Shown here piece by piece: positions 1-12,183 of a stretch of 64,000 nucleotides of DNA. Position numbers and translations under genes: made by a program. The DNA lies in the NCBI GenBank assembly GCA_022376925.1, contig JAIOJX010000006.1:61093394-61157393 (forward strand), read 5' to 3'. Position 1 is the stretch's first letter. Each line of letters starts with the position of its first letter. Below the pieces are notes generated by a model. The model did no database searches. It had not been told where the DNA came from and was given only the letters and a program-made list of their open reading frames with translations. The stretch is from Tragulus kanchil. Its lineage: Eukaryota > Chordata > Mammalia > Artiodactyla > Tragulidae.

Positions 1-967
1 ATGGCTTTAGCATAGTCAATGAAGCAGAAGTGAATTTTTTTCTGATATTATTTTTATGTTTCCATAATTAACTTATGTTAGTAGTTTGGTTCTCAATTTG
101 GTCTCTCGTTACCATTTCTAAATCCAGCTTGTATATCTGGAAGTTCCTGCTTCACCTACTGTTGAAGCCAACTTGGAGGATTTTGAGCATTACTTTTGCT
201 AACATATGAGTGAATTTTTTAATAAAAGCTTTTCACTGTTAGAACCCTCTTTTCTTCTGATTTTGTATTGCATCATATAAGTCTATATTTTCTGCAGACC
301 AGGGACAAATATTCCAGTAATAATCATTCCTTCATCCCTGATAGGTTAGAATTTATTTTCTTATAGGAAGACAGTGAATTAAGGCACAGAATTTACATCA
401 GTCATAAATTACAATGATGAATCTACTTAAAGTGTTTTCACTCAGCATATAATGATCTAACCACAGAGCTATTTTAATGAATCAAGAAATGTGCACCATT
501 TGTGCTTAAGGACTTCTATGAACTGTACAGTAAATGTTGAAAATCATGTTGATAAAATCATTTAAGTCGTTGAAACATTGCCAGTTATTTTTCTCTTCAC
601 CTTCCTACTTCTCTTCCTATAGTTATTTTCCTGCATATTTGTCTCAATTACTCAGCTCTGTTACATCCTCAGCTCTTAATTACAATAACGAAATCTGAAG
701 CAATATGTTTGCAGTGTACATAGGAACATAGTCTCTTTGCACCTCAGGCCATTGCCTATAACCTAGATTTAAGAACAGTTACTAAAAATGTGAATAAGTA
801 CGCACAAGATATTCAAATTTTTCCATATGCTGTCTGGCATGGTGAAAAATGTTACTTTCTTTTTCACATGTTTTACATACTCTAAATGTATCCCTTTATC
901 TAAAAAAATAAATGTATGATTTTTTTTTTTTTTGGTTCTACCTGTTTATTGCTACCAACCCATCTTC

Positions 968-1094
968 CACCGACCTCATGCATGCGTACTCCATTGTGCA
1001 ACCTCATGGACTACAGCCCAGCTGGCTCCTCTTTCCATGAGATTTCCCAGGCAGGAATACTGGAGTGAGTTGCTATTTCATTCTCCATGTATGA
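968..1094 (-). mobile_element. Bov-tA SINE fragment, antisense
   Basis: The plus strand reads as the reverse complement of the Bov-tA body: CCTCATGGACTACAGCCCAG, then GAGATTTCCCAGGCAGGAATACTGGAG-type sequence, ending at TTCTCCATG. This is the part that normally reads CTCCAGTATTC...CCATGG on the element's own strand. The tRNA-like head is missing. A second copy at 2044-2170 comes from duplication A. Confidence 0.8.
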
Positions 1095-1103
1095 GGTATT
1101 TTT

Positions 1104-1232
1104 AAAGAGATAAAAGAGGAAGGAAGCCAGGAATGGAAGGATGGTGGCAAGGAGGAGGGTGGAAGGAGAGAGGGAAAAAAAACAAAGGAAGAATAGAAAG
1201 AAAGAAGGGAAAGAGGAGAAGAGAGAGAAAGA
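1104..1232 (+). repeat. Purine-rich (GA) tract
   Basis: About 125 bp that is almost entirely A and G on the plus strand, with short GGAA/GAAA/GAGA motifs and only scattered pyrimidines. It is repeated at 2180-2309 by duplication A. Open frames here (Lys/Arg/Glu-rich on plus, Ser/Phe/Leu-rich on minus) are composition artefacts. Confidence 0.85.
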
Positions 1233-1375
1233 ACTATCTGAAAGCTCCATTCCTCCAGACTATTCTCTTCCCTATTAGGAAGCAGCATAGAATACTGCAA
1301 CAGTTCATGTTCTGCTGTAAAACCTGTTTACCTGGTGAACCCTTAATTCTCTTTCATATTATACAATTTACCTGA

Positions 1376-1486
1376 CATCCCTGTGCATCAGTTTCTCCAT
1401 ATTTGAAATAAAGGTAAATAATACTTTCATCAAATAGTGTCAAAAAGATTAAACAAGACACTATGCACAAAGCATTCATGATGCTG
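1376..1486 (-). mobile_element. MIR SINE fragment, antisense
   Basis: Shows the antisense MIR pattern: a CATCAGTTTCTCCATATTTG-like segment (consensus CCTCAGTTTCCTCATCTGTA), then an AT-rich stretch, then GATTAAACAAGACACTATGC and an AAAGCATTCA end. Old and diverged, as expected of a mammal-wide repeat. Second copy at 2453-2563 through duplication A. Confidence 0.6.
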
Positions 1487-2869
1487 TCCATCAAAAACAT
1501 ATGTTTAGCTATTGCCAGTCAGTATTATTACTCAAAGAGAGTGTCTTGCAGAAGCACTTCTGGAATACTCTAGGATTCTGGACACTAAATAGAAAATGTA
1601 TACATTTGATAGAAGTTATTGTTGGCATACTGTTTCTACTTGCAGAGGAATACAGCTGGAAGCATTTGTAGCAGAAAATAAGACATCTGAATAGATAGAA
1701 TAATAAGAACAAATGAGCACATGAAAAAATTCATTGCTTAGGGAAATAAAAGGATAAACTTGCTTTAGAAACTTCTTTGCTAAAAGCTCTGAAGCAATAG
1801 GAACATAGTCTCTTTGCACCTCAGGCCATTGCCTATAACCTAGATTTAAGAACAGTTACTAAAAATGTGAATAAGTACGCACAAGATATTCAAATTTTTC
1901 CATATGCTGTCTGGCATGGTGAAAAATGTTACTTTCTTTTTCACATGTTTTACATACTCTAAATGTATCCCTTTATCTAAAAAAATAAATGTATGATTTT
2001 TTTTTTTTTGGTTCTACCTGTTTATTGCTACCAACCCATCTTCCACCGACCTCATGCATGCGTGCTCCATTGTGCAACCTCATGGACTACAGCCCAGCTG
2101 GCTCCTCTTTCCATGAGATTTCCCAGGCAGGAATACTGGAGTGAGTTGCTATTTCATTCTCCATGTATGAGGTATTTTTAAAGAGATAAAAGAGGAAGGA
2201 AGCCAGGAATGGAAGGATGGTGGCAAGGAGGAGGGTGGAAGGAGAGAGGGAAAAAAAACAAAGGAAGAATAGAAAGAAAGAAGGGAAAGAGGAGAAGAGA
2301 GAGAAAGAACTATCTGAAAGCTCCATTCCTCCAGACTATTCTTTTCCCCTATTAGGAAGCAGCATAGAATACTGCAACAGTTCATGTTCTGCTGTAAAAC
2401 CTGTTTACCTGGTGAACCCTTAATTCTCTTTCATATTATACAATTTACCTGACATCCCTGTGCATCAGTTTCTCCATATTTGAAATAAAGGTAAATAATA
2501 CTTTCATCAAATAGTGTCAAAAAGATTAAACAAGACACTATGCACAAAGCATTCATGATGCTGTCCATCAAAAACATATGTTTAGCTATTGCCAGTCAGT
2601 ATTATTACTCAAAGAGAGTGTCTTGCAGAAGCACTTCTGGAATACTCTAGGATTCTGGACACTAAATAGAAAATGTATACATTTGATAGAAGTTATTGTT
2701 GGCATACTGTTTCTACTTGCAGAGGAATACAGCTGGAAGCATTTGTAGCAGAAAATAAGACATCTGAATAGATAGAATAATAAGAACAAATGAGCACATG
2801 AAAAAATTCATTGCTTAGGGAAATAAAAGGATAAACTTGCTTTAGAAACTTCTTTGCTAAAAGCTCTGA

Positions 2870-3774
2870 AAAGAGATCCAATCCCACCCCCTTTTTGGTT
2901 GACCTGAGGTCAGAGAGCATACAAGTTTAGATTTAATCTGAGTCCATTGTACTAGGCAACCTCAGATTACATGTTCAAAGAAAGAAACCCATCTTACCCA
3001 TGGCATTTTCTAGGAGGGGCAAAATTATGATGAAAGCCAGCATCTAGAAGAGGCATCAGATGCTCTTCAAGATCTAGCTACATTTTAACTCAAAATGATG
3101 TAAATTACTTCAAATTTCACCAAATAATAGTGGCTACTAAGTTATTTTGCTCTTTCTCACTTTTCCTTTTATCCTTATTGTGTCAATTTCCTTAACCTTA
3201 CCCACTTACCTCCCTTCTAACCATATTTGTTGACTTTGCTCTTGAAGTAGACTATTCTGCTCATGGTATACTTTTTGTTCCTTTGAAACACTGAGAGCAA
3301 GATCCTTGCTCCAGAGAAAGAACTGATGTTTCACATGTGGCCAGTCAGCTCCCCATCAACCTCTCTTCACAGAGACCTGGGGATTCATCATGAACGTCAT
3401 GCTTGAGAGTGATCTTTTTTGTTTGTCAGCTTTTGTAAAGCACTTATCTGTTTTTATTATTAGCACAATGAAAAATATTGAGAAATTATTATATATTTGT
3501 TTTCTGGGTATTCGTATTTTAAACAATAAAAAGAAAGGATAAATTCTTAAATTCTTATCATGGGCCTTGTTTGACTTCTTTCCATGTGCCAGCTGTCATG
3601 CTAGTGGGAAGAAAAAGATACAGACACAGGCCTTTCAAGTTACTTTGACTCTAGTAGAGGACGCAATCATATAAATATATAAAATGTGATGTAACATGGC
3701 AAGTGTCACAGTAAACTTTCGTAGAAAATTGTGATATAGCACAGTTGAAATGAGATTACATATTTGGAAAAGTG
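2870..3774. other. Intergenic, no recognised gene
   Basis: AT-rich single-copy-looking DNA. The part 3240-3540 ends in an AATAAA-type signal near 3525 and could be an old 3' UTR-like or retroposed piece, but no coding frame supports that. No promoter, RNA gene or identifiable repeat was recognised. Confidence 0.5.
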
Positions 3775-4232
3775 TTGGGGGTTTATTTCCTTTAGAATTT
3801 ACTGGTTTGATCTCCTTGTAGTCCAAGGAACTCTCTCAAGAGTCTTCTCCAGAACCACAGTTCAAAAACATCAATTATTTGGTGCTCAGCCTCCTTTATA
3901 GTCCAGTCTTCACATCTGATCAAACCATTTAATCCTAAAGGAAATCAGCCCTGAATATTCATTGGAAGGACTGATGTTGAAACTGAAGCTCCAATATTTT
4001 TGCCACCTGATGCGAAGAGACAACTCATTGGAAAAGAGTCTGATGTTGGGAAAAATAGAAGGCAGAAAGAGAAGGGCACAATAGAGGACAAGATGGTTGG
4101 ATGGCATCACTCAGTCAATGGATATGAGTTTGGGCAAGCTCCAGGATATGATGAAGGACAGGGAAGCCTGGTTTGCTCCAGTCCACGGGTTTGCAAACAG
4201 TCAGACACAACTGAGTGACTTAACTGCTTGCA
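3775..4232. mobile_element. BovB/ART2A-derived repeat, two pieces in opposite orientation
   Basis: From about 3775 to 3922 the plus strand carries the antisense BovB block (CTCCTTGTAGTCCAAGGAAC, TCAAGAGTCTTCTCCAGAAC, then CAGCCTCCTTTATAGTCCAG). From about 3923 it switches to the sense block (GAATATTCATTGGAAGGACT, GATGTTGAAACTGAAGCTCC, ending GTCAGACACAACTGAGTGAC). This is the head-to-head arrangement often left when RTE-type elements invert during insertion, or when two copies lie together. No long BovB reading frame remains. Confidence 0.75.
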
Positions 4233-4589
4233 ACACTGTCATAATTATTTTCTGAATAAATATATTAACAATTAAATGATAAGAAACACCTAGTATATAT
4301 TTGGATAAGGTTTAAATGTAAAAAAAAATCTCTGCCTTAAATTATTTTCCATTTACCCTCTGTATAATTATTTGGTTTTTTAAAGGATTGATATGAAAAT
4401 GTCCAATCCAATAAATTATTTGCATATAAGTAAACACAAATTAATAAATTTTTAGTTTTGAATGTACTGCATCTGATGCTTTCCTAACAGATCTCTAACT
4501 AATTGAATCTCATCTCATAAAGTTCTCCCTTTTCTCTGAAAACTCAGTTGCTTATGGCACATGCAACACCATTGACCAAGGGATAGTAC
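4233..4589. other. Intergenic, no recognised gene
   Basis: AT-rich sequence following the BovB piece. I see no open frame of interest, no RNA gene and no repeat I can name. Confidence 0.5.
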
Positions 4590-5023
4590 CTCTTATGCTT
4601 CCTCAGTTAAATCTGATTTTACCAGGAGCCTGACATTTGTTTGCAAGTCCTTTGGTACTTATCAATACATTATTTGAATTAAATATATGTAAACAGATGA
4701 TTTATAATACAAAGGAGGAGTTTTTTGGTGTTCTATGAAAATTATGTTGTATGCTGGAAAAAGATAAACTGAGTCACAAAAAAAGTGGTATTAATTTGAG
4801 TATAGAAAAATAATTTAAAAAATATCTCCACATAAGTATTGCTTTTCAATATTAAGTGTTTGCTCCATTTCAAATTTATCTAAGCTAGAGATCACTGATG
4901 ATATAGTCTGTGTATGATTTATTCCAGCAAGATGACATCTAAATTAATCACTAGACAATATTCAAAGGAAGTCTACAGTTCCTACCAAAGCTACCTAACT
5001 GAAAGTTTATATCTAGTACAGAG

Positions 5024-5050
5024 TATATATATATATATATATATATATAT
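5024..5050 (+). repeat. (TA)n microsatellite
   Basis: Uninterrupted TA alternation of about 27 bp; the duplicate tract at 6113-6135 is about 23 bp. The length difference is the main indel between the two units of duplication B. Confidence 0.9.
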
Positions 5051-5204
5051 CCTCATATAAAGTTTTTTTTATAAGTATTTATTTAATAAGAATTTTTAAT
5101 TATGGAAAATAAGAAATCTTCTATTAAAGTGACAGTTTTACATTAAATTAATCAGGAAAGCAGTATTTATCATAAATTCCACAGCATGAGTGTCGTTATG
5201 TTCA

Positions 5205-5350
5205 TGCTTACTGATTCAAAACATATTTACTAAGTACCTACTACATGTACATCACATTATAGCCAATGCATAAACAGTCATGAATAAAACAATTTCTGCC
5301 TTCTCTCTAACACTTGCTTGCTAATAGGCAAGAACATATAAATATTCATA
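5205..5350 (+). mobile_element. LINE L2 fragment (ancient)
   Basis: Contains the L2 3'-region signature: CATATTTACTAAGTACCTAC followed by ACATGTACATCACATTATAG, then AATAAAACAATTTCTGCCTT (consensus: tttattgagcacctactatg, then a stretch reading like gtccctgccctc). Heavily diverged. Duplicate at 6292-6435. A 104-residue minus-strand frame across this region is not coding. Confidence 0.55.
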
Positions 5351-6732
5351 GATGCATACATACATACCTGCATATATACACATATAAGCAATGGAAGGAA
5401 AGAATGAGGGGGAGGTGGAAGGAAAAATAGCATAGTCTCAAATACAGAAATGTTATAAGATAGAGTAATGTGGGGTAGGATCTCTTTTAAAGGAGGCACT
5501 CTCTGAAAATATGTATGGTACATGATAACAAAAATGAAACTTTTCATTATGTGGGTACTGATGTTTATAGAGTAAGATCTGAGCATAGACAATTACAGAG
5601 GAGTATTCCATAAAATAGGTAGTACAGGATTCATATACAACCTATAGTCAAAATTACAAAATTGAGATTGAGGACAAACTCTTATGCTTCCTCAGTTAAA
5701 TCTGATTTTACCAGGAGCCTGACATTTGTTTGCAAGTCCTTTGGTACTTATCAATACATTATTTGAATTAAATATATGTAAACAGATGATTTATAATACA
5801 AAGGAGGAGTTTTTTGGTGTTCTATGAAAATTATGTTGTATGCTGGAAAAAGATAAACTGAGTCACAAAAAAAGTGGTATTAATTTGAGTATAGAAAAAT
5901 AATTTAAAAAATATCTCCACATAAGTATTGCTTTTCAATATTAAGTGTTTGCTCCATTTCAAATTTATCTAAGCTAGAGATCACTGATGATATAGTCTGT
6001 GTATGATTTATTCCAGCAAGATGACATCTAAATTAATCACTAGACAATATTCAAAGGAAGTCTACAGTTCCTACCAAAGCTACCTAACTGAAAGTTTATA
6101 TCTAGTACAGAGTATATATATATATATATATATATCCTCATATAAAGTTTTTTTTATAAGTATTTATTTAATAAGAATTTTTAATTATGGAAAATAAGAA
6201 ATCTTCTATTAAAGTGACAGTTTTACATTAAATTAATCAGGAAAGCAGTATTTATCATAAATTCCACAGCATGAGTGTCGTTATGTTCATGCTTACTGAT
6301 TCAAAACATATTTACTAAGTACCTACTACATGTACATCACATTATAGCCAATGCATAAACAGTCATGAATAAAACAATTTCTGCCTTCTCTCTAACACTT
6401 GCTTGCTAATAGGCAAGAACATATAAATATTCATAGATGCATACATACATACCTGCATATATACACATATAAGCAATGGAAGGAAAGAATGAGGGGGAGG
6501 TGGAAGGAAAAATAGCATAGTCTCAAATACAGAAATGTTATAAGATAGAGTAATGTGGGGTAGGATCTCTTTTAAAGGAGGCACTCTCTGAAAATATGTA
6601 TGGTACATGATAACAAAAATGAAACTTTTCATTATGTGGGTACTGATGTTTATAGAGTAAGATCTGAGCATAGACAATTACAGAGGAGTATTCCATAAAA
6701 TAGGTAGTACAGGATTCATATACAACCTATAG

Positions 6733-7187
6733 GTCAGTTACTAATTTGGAAGTTATTGGAGCATTCAAAAAAGAAATGTGAATGTAATTGTGAGGACAAA
6801 CCCCTGATTATTGTCAGTTAATAAGAGAGTAGAAAATATAGAGGAGAGTGAGTATAGATCATTCTAATGAGAAGTTTATAGTCAACATGGAAATAACACC
6901 CTCATTTTACCACCCACTCAGTTGTAAAGATAGGAAAAAGAGGGAATTCAAAGCATTTCCATAAATGAAAGAAGCTTCTTTCTTTCAAGCCAAGAGGTAC
7001 CGAGAAGAGTGCAATAACAAATCAGTGAATATTAACTCTGCCACTTCCCTTTCTCATTTCTCTTTTTAAGTCCTTAAAGGTGTTAACTTCAAAAAGGCTT
7101 GACCTCACTTAAAATTCAGAACTGTGAGTAAGCAAAACCAATTGCATTTTAAAGAAAATCTGAAATTAATGAGCAACAATGATATAC
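6733..7187. other. Intergenic, no recognised gene
   Basis: AT-rich sequence between duplications B and C. No gene, RNA or recognisable repeat seen. Confidence 0.5.
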
Positions 7188-9250
7188 TTTGTTATATAAG
7201 GACTTACAATTATGCAAATAATCATTGTATGATTCAGTGTGAACATTACATTTTATAGATACATAGTTTTATATTTCCTATAACATATACTTTGTATATG
7301 GTCACCATGCCATAATGACATAGGATATTTATCAAAATATATATCTACAAAGCTATTCTGATTTGTGTTATTCTGAGAAAGAAGCTCCAAATGGACACTC
7401 TGGCATATTCTCTTTTAAAAAATACAAGTTATTTTTCTAATATGGTTAATTTTCCCCCAGAGATCTATAAAACTTGAGAAAATCAATCATAAGATGAATT
7501 GTAATGAAATTGTATGACAGTATCTTATCCCAACTCTATAGAATATTGCTAAAATGAGATCCACTCTAATTTTTCTATTGTCTTAGAATTTTCCAATGGA
7601 AAAATGAACTGTTATATATTACAGTGACAGACACTTTTTAATTCAGGCTTTGTGCTTCTCTTGACATATCTAGAATAAAATAAATCATAACTATATATTT
7701 AGTTAGGCCCCACAATTGTATTTTTATTCCCTTCAATCAAAACAAACTTAACTGTATTTTTTTAAAAAAAGCTTAAAATATCCTACTGAATTCCAGTTTA
7801 GAAAGGTTAGTCATGTTAAATAAACATACAGATTTAAAAAAAAAAAGAAAGAAAATTTCTGGATATTCAAGCATATGAAATCATAAATGTCTTTCAGACA
7901 AAAATTGAAATAATTGAACAAACATGTTAATTGTGTCTAGATAATATCCCAGTAGTGAGAGGGTAATAACAGGCAAGCTATGAGTAAACACTTACCTCTG
8001 AATATTAAATATGATAAATTGGAATAAAACAACAAATAGCTCTGCCAAACTTTCAGAAATTCTCTTTGTTTTACAATTAGCTCACAAAGTTTTGTTATTT
8101 AGGTATATCTGTTATTTCAATAATAAAGTACATCAAATTATTTTCAGAATAATGGACACAAAAAATCACAATATTGATCAGAAAAGTTTAAAATCATAAG
8201 TATCATCATATCAGTTTTGTTATATAAGGACTTACAATTATGCAAATAATCATTGTATGATTCAGTGTGAACATTACATTTTATAGATACATAGTTTTAT
8301 ATTTCCTATAACATATACTTTGTATATGGTCACCATGCCATAATGACATAGGATATTTATCAAAATATATATCTACAAAGCTATTCTGATTTGTGTTATT
8401 CTGAGAAAGAAGCTCCAAATGGACACTCTGGCATATTCTCTTTTAAAAAATACAAGTTATTTTTCTAATATGGTTAATTTTCCCCCAGAGATCTATAAAA
8501 CTTGAGAAAATCAATCATAAGATGAATTGTAATGAAATTGTATGACAGTATCTTATCCCAACTCTATAGAATATTGCTAAAATGAGATCCACTCAAATTT
8601 TTTCTATTGTCTTAGAATTTTCCAATGGAAAAATGAACTGTTATATATTACAGTGACAGACACTTTTTAATTCAGGCTTTGTGCTTCTCTTGACATATCT
8701 AGAATAAAATAAATCATAACTATATATTTAGTTAGGCCCCACAATTGTATTTTTATTCCCTTCAATCAAAACAAACTTAACTGTATTTTTTTAAAAAAAG
8801 CTTAAAATATCCTACTGAATTCCAGTTTAGAAAGGTTAGTCATGTTAAATAAACATACAGATTTAAAAAAAAAAAGAAAGAAAATTTCTGGATATTCAAG
8901 CATATGAAATCATAAATGTCTTTCAGACAAAAATTGAAATAATTGAACAAACATGTTAATTGTGTCTAGATAATATCCCAGTAGTGAGAGGGTAATAACA
9001 GGCAAGCTATGAGTAAACACTTACCTCTGAATATTAAATATGATAAATTGGAATAAAACAACAAATAGCTCTGCCAAACTTTCAGAAATTCTCTTTGTTT
9101 TACAATTAGCTCACAAAGTTTTGTTATTTAGGTATATCTGTTATTTCAATAATAAAGTACATCAAATTATTTTCAGAATAATGGACACAAAAAATCACAA
9201 TATTGATCAGAAAAGTTTAAAATCATAAGTATCATCATATCAGTTTTGTT
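7188..9250. repeat. Direct duplication C, units 7188-8220 and 8216-9250
   Basis: Offset 1028-1029 bp. The joint overlaps on a shared TTTGTTA. The units differ by about one short change near 7573/8596 (a run of T and one A). The content is AT-rich unique DNA with no recognised repeat, which shows that the duplication series does not depend on transposons. Two identical 62-codon frames inside are not genes. Confidence 0.95.
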
Positions 9251-11960
9251 AGAGTGTTAAGGGCAGGACAAGCTGTTTATCTAGAAGAAAGCAATGTGGC
9301 ATCATGGGAAGTTATAGGTTCTCGAGACAGGCATGGACTTGAATCTTGACAACTTCACTGTATGACATTTTGGGGTGCCTCAGAAAAAGACTCTAAAACA
9401 GGAATTTTTGTGCAAGCAATTTATGTAGGGTGTAGAAGGTCAATGATAATGGTGTAAGAAAGCAATTAGAGTAAGAACAGGGCACTAGTTAAGAGCACAA
9501 ATTATTAAGCCAGCTTTTATAATAGGTGGCTGGAGATTAATCTCTAGGAATTTCTCTGGGTACTGACACAAAACATGTACTTAAGTTTCTCTTACTCATA
9601 AAGAAAGAAACTGAAACATTTATTGTCACTGGTCAAAGATTATTCCTATGGATGTTAATTCCCCTGCACTTGTGGCTAGTGACTATAGTTGAAGCAAAAA
9701 TAAAAAATTCTATAAAACATACATGCAGATATTTGCAGTTGTAAGTATGAGATCACACAGGCAGGCCCACTATGAAGAGAGGGGTACTGAAAGCATCATG
9801 TTAGAGGAATAAACTTTCACTGAGCTGCACTGAGCCTTAGATTCTCCATTTATGGAACAGAGACTGAGGGGTCTTCCTCTGTCATTCACTGCTATGATAA
9901 TTTAGTGACATAACTTCCTCTCAATAAGTGTTACTTATCTCCCCTCCACGTGCCCCTTAGGCCTTTTCCGCAGTATCTTTCTGATTTCATCTTGTGCTAT
10001 AACCATGGCACTTTTTTCAGCACATTATTCCAGTTTGAGGTTACAATAGGGAGCTTCTCAGGTTACAACAGACTTTTTAAAAGTCATTACCCTCTATTGA
10101 TGCACAAAATTCATCAAATTAAAAGATACAAACATAGTACTATCAAATGAAGTATTGTTTCTTTCTATATTAAATATAGTACAGTCCCATTTATTCCATA
10201 AAATTGTTAATTTTGTCTATTAATCTAGCATTTAATTTTGAAAATATAAAAGTAAACTCATCTGCAACTTTTTTTCTTTCCATTTGAGTTTCTTTTCACT
10301 AATTTTTTTTTATTATTCCTACTTCTCCAATGTGATTTCTTTCATTGGATTTTATTAAATTACTTTTACTGTTTCTCTCATCATTTTCTTCTCTATTCAA
10401 AAAGATTTATGATCAGTTAGACAAGTCCGAAATGTATTACATGTTCTAGTTTTCTCAAATCAATATCAATGATAGCTATCCAGATGAAAATAGTCCCCTT
10501 TACTGCTCTAGCTTCTTTTCTGTGCCATGGCTCTTTCCTCTTGGACATCACTGTGATAGAAACACAGAACAATAGGCACTAAACTGAGGAAAAGCTTAAA
10601 AATGCCCTGAGCCATAGTTCCACTATGAGGAAGTGTTTACAGCCTTGAAGATCTTTCTAAAAGCTGGTTTGTTTGCTTCCAATTTTGAGAGAGTCACTGA
10701 AGAATTCAATCAAATTGGTTACATCTTTTGATTCATAGTGAAAAACTTCATTCTTTTATCATGTACCATACATATTTTCAGTCTTATGCATGGGATTTTA
10801 AAATATCATCATGCATTGCAAAAAGATAAATACAATTCATTAATAGTAGCATTGTTAGTATGAACAGTATTTTCCTTTAATTTTTATTTTACTTTTATAG
10901 AGTTTTGTTGTTTATAGATATGAATGGTATTTTAATAAAATAATTTTTAAAAGGAAATAAATAAGAGCAAGGTAGAAGAAAATTCAATTTTTTAGTAGCA
11001 AATAGTTAAACAAGAGCAGTCACACCCCTATGGGAGAACCCTAATATGATTATACTTTAACACTCTTTTTGGTACTCTATTTCCTTGGCAGCATCCAAAA
11101 TTCATAAATATTAGTCACAGTAATAGGAGAATATATAGAAGCAGAGAGCATGGTTTTCTAGTCTCTTTAATGTTAACATATTTGTCCTTAAGGTTGTTAG
11201 ATTAAAGCTAATCAAACAAGAATATCTTATTGCTTTATCATTTGTTTTAACAAAGAGTTTGCAATCATAATTAGGATAGGACACCTGTCAATTAGCTTTA
11301 GTAAGTTAAAATCTATCATCTATCAGCATTCCACTTGAGTGAGTCATGAGGGCTCCCTAATATTTCTAAGAAAGGAAACCAATCCATTAAAAGGATATGG
11401 CACTGAATCAAGAACTCAGTTGACAAGGAAAACAGATTCAGCAAGGAAGAAGTTGAGAGAAAAAAATGAGCCAAGAGTTTTGAATAGGAGCTTCTTATTC
11501 ATGTCAGATATTTTAGGTTTAATTTTATCAAAATCCCAAGAAAATATTCTAAACATTATTACCCCTTTACTTCATGAAAACATATGAACATAAATTTCTT
11601 AATTTATTCAAGAAGCATCTTGGAGATTCAACTTTAAAGCATAACAGATTTTGAAAATTATGATCTATTATATTAATAGTTACTCAGTAATGTGCTATTG
11701 AACAAACATAAAAATAAAGTTTCATTTATAATTGAAAACTATTTTAATAATCCAAAGAATAAGAATCCAACTTTCTGCATGTTAAAACAATAATAATTAA
11801 AAACTGTTTAGCATGCAGTATTAAAATTTAAGCTAGGTGTATTTTATTCTTTAATAGCAGTGCCATAAAAGTCTCCAAATGCATTAAGTTTGTCAGACTA
11901 CTGATACTATATCAGTTTCTGGTTAAGTATTGATTTTTAATAATTAATGCTAATTCAATG
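9251..11960. other. Intergenic stretch with weak old repeat traces
   Basis: AT-rich. About 9297-9385 resembles the 5' half of a MIR (GACAGGCATGGACTTGAATC, then CTTCACTGTATGACATTTTG). About 10868-10930 resembles an antisense L1 3' tail (TTACTTTTATAGAGTTTTGTTG). Two small frames (9950-10150 and 11339-11587) have no recognisable domains. No host exon seen. Confidence 0.45.
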
Positions 11961-12183
11961 GTCTTCCCAAGTGACTCATTGGCCAAGAATCTGCACCAAT
12001 GGAGGAGATGTAAGAAACATGCGTTCAGTCCCTTGGTTGGGAGGCTACCCTGGAGGTGAAAATGGCAACCCACTCCAGTACCCTTTCTGGGGAAATACCA
12101 TGGACAGAGAAGCTTGGCTGGTTACTCCATAGGGTCTCAAAGAGTTTGACACGAGTGAGCACACACACACACACACACACACG
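11961..12183 (+). mobile_element. Bov-tA SINE with (CA)n tail
   Basis: Head starts near CTTCCCAAGTGACTCATTGG (diverged from GGCTTCCCTGGTGGCTCAG). The body includes GAAAATGGCAACCCACTCCA and ATACCATGGACAGAGAAGC, followed by GGGTCTCAAAGAGTTTGACA and a CA microsatellite at 12160-12182. The latter half recurs at 13148-13286 because the left border of duplication D cuts through this SINE. Confidence 0.85.

Larger units (their letters stand above)
721..2869. repeat. Direct duplication A, units 721-1791 and 1798-2869
   Basis: The two units align at an offset of 1076-1077 bp over their full length. Differences are few: A at 988 versus G at 2064, a poly-T length change near 920/1998, and a T/C-run change near 1268/2345. 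The unit contains a Bov-tA piece, a purine tract and a MIR, so the borders ignore the underlying repeats. A likely assembly overlap that was not merged. Confidence 0.95.
4590..6732. repeat. Direct duplication B, units 4590-5647 and 5679-6732
   Basis: Offset is 1089 bp at the left and 1085 bp at the right, because the TA tract is 27 bp in the first unit and 23 bp in the second. Between the units lie 31 bp (5648-5678) that resemble a corrupted version of the sequence following the second unit (6733-6806, including a shared GAGGACAAAC). That is the pattern of a poor-quality contig end. Confidence 0.95.

Noticed and set aside
3240..3540. Possible retroposed gene 3' end with polyadenylation signal
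   Set aside because: Only an AATAAA-like signal supports it; no coding homology, no poly-A tail and no target duplication were found.
5278..6677. Two identical 104-codon minus-strand frames
   Set aside because: They overlap an ancient L2 fragment and low-complexity sequence and are one locus duplicated by duplication B.
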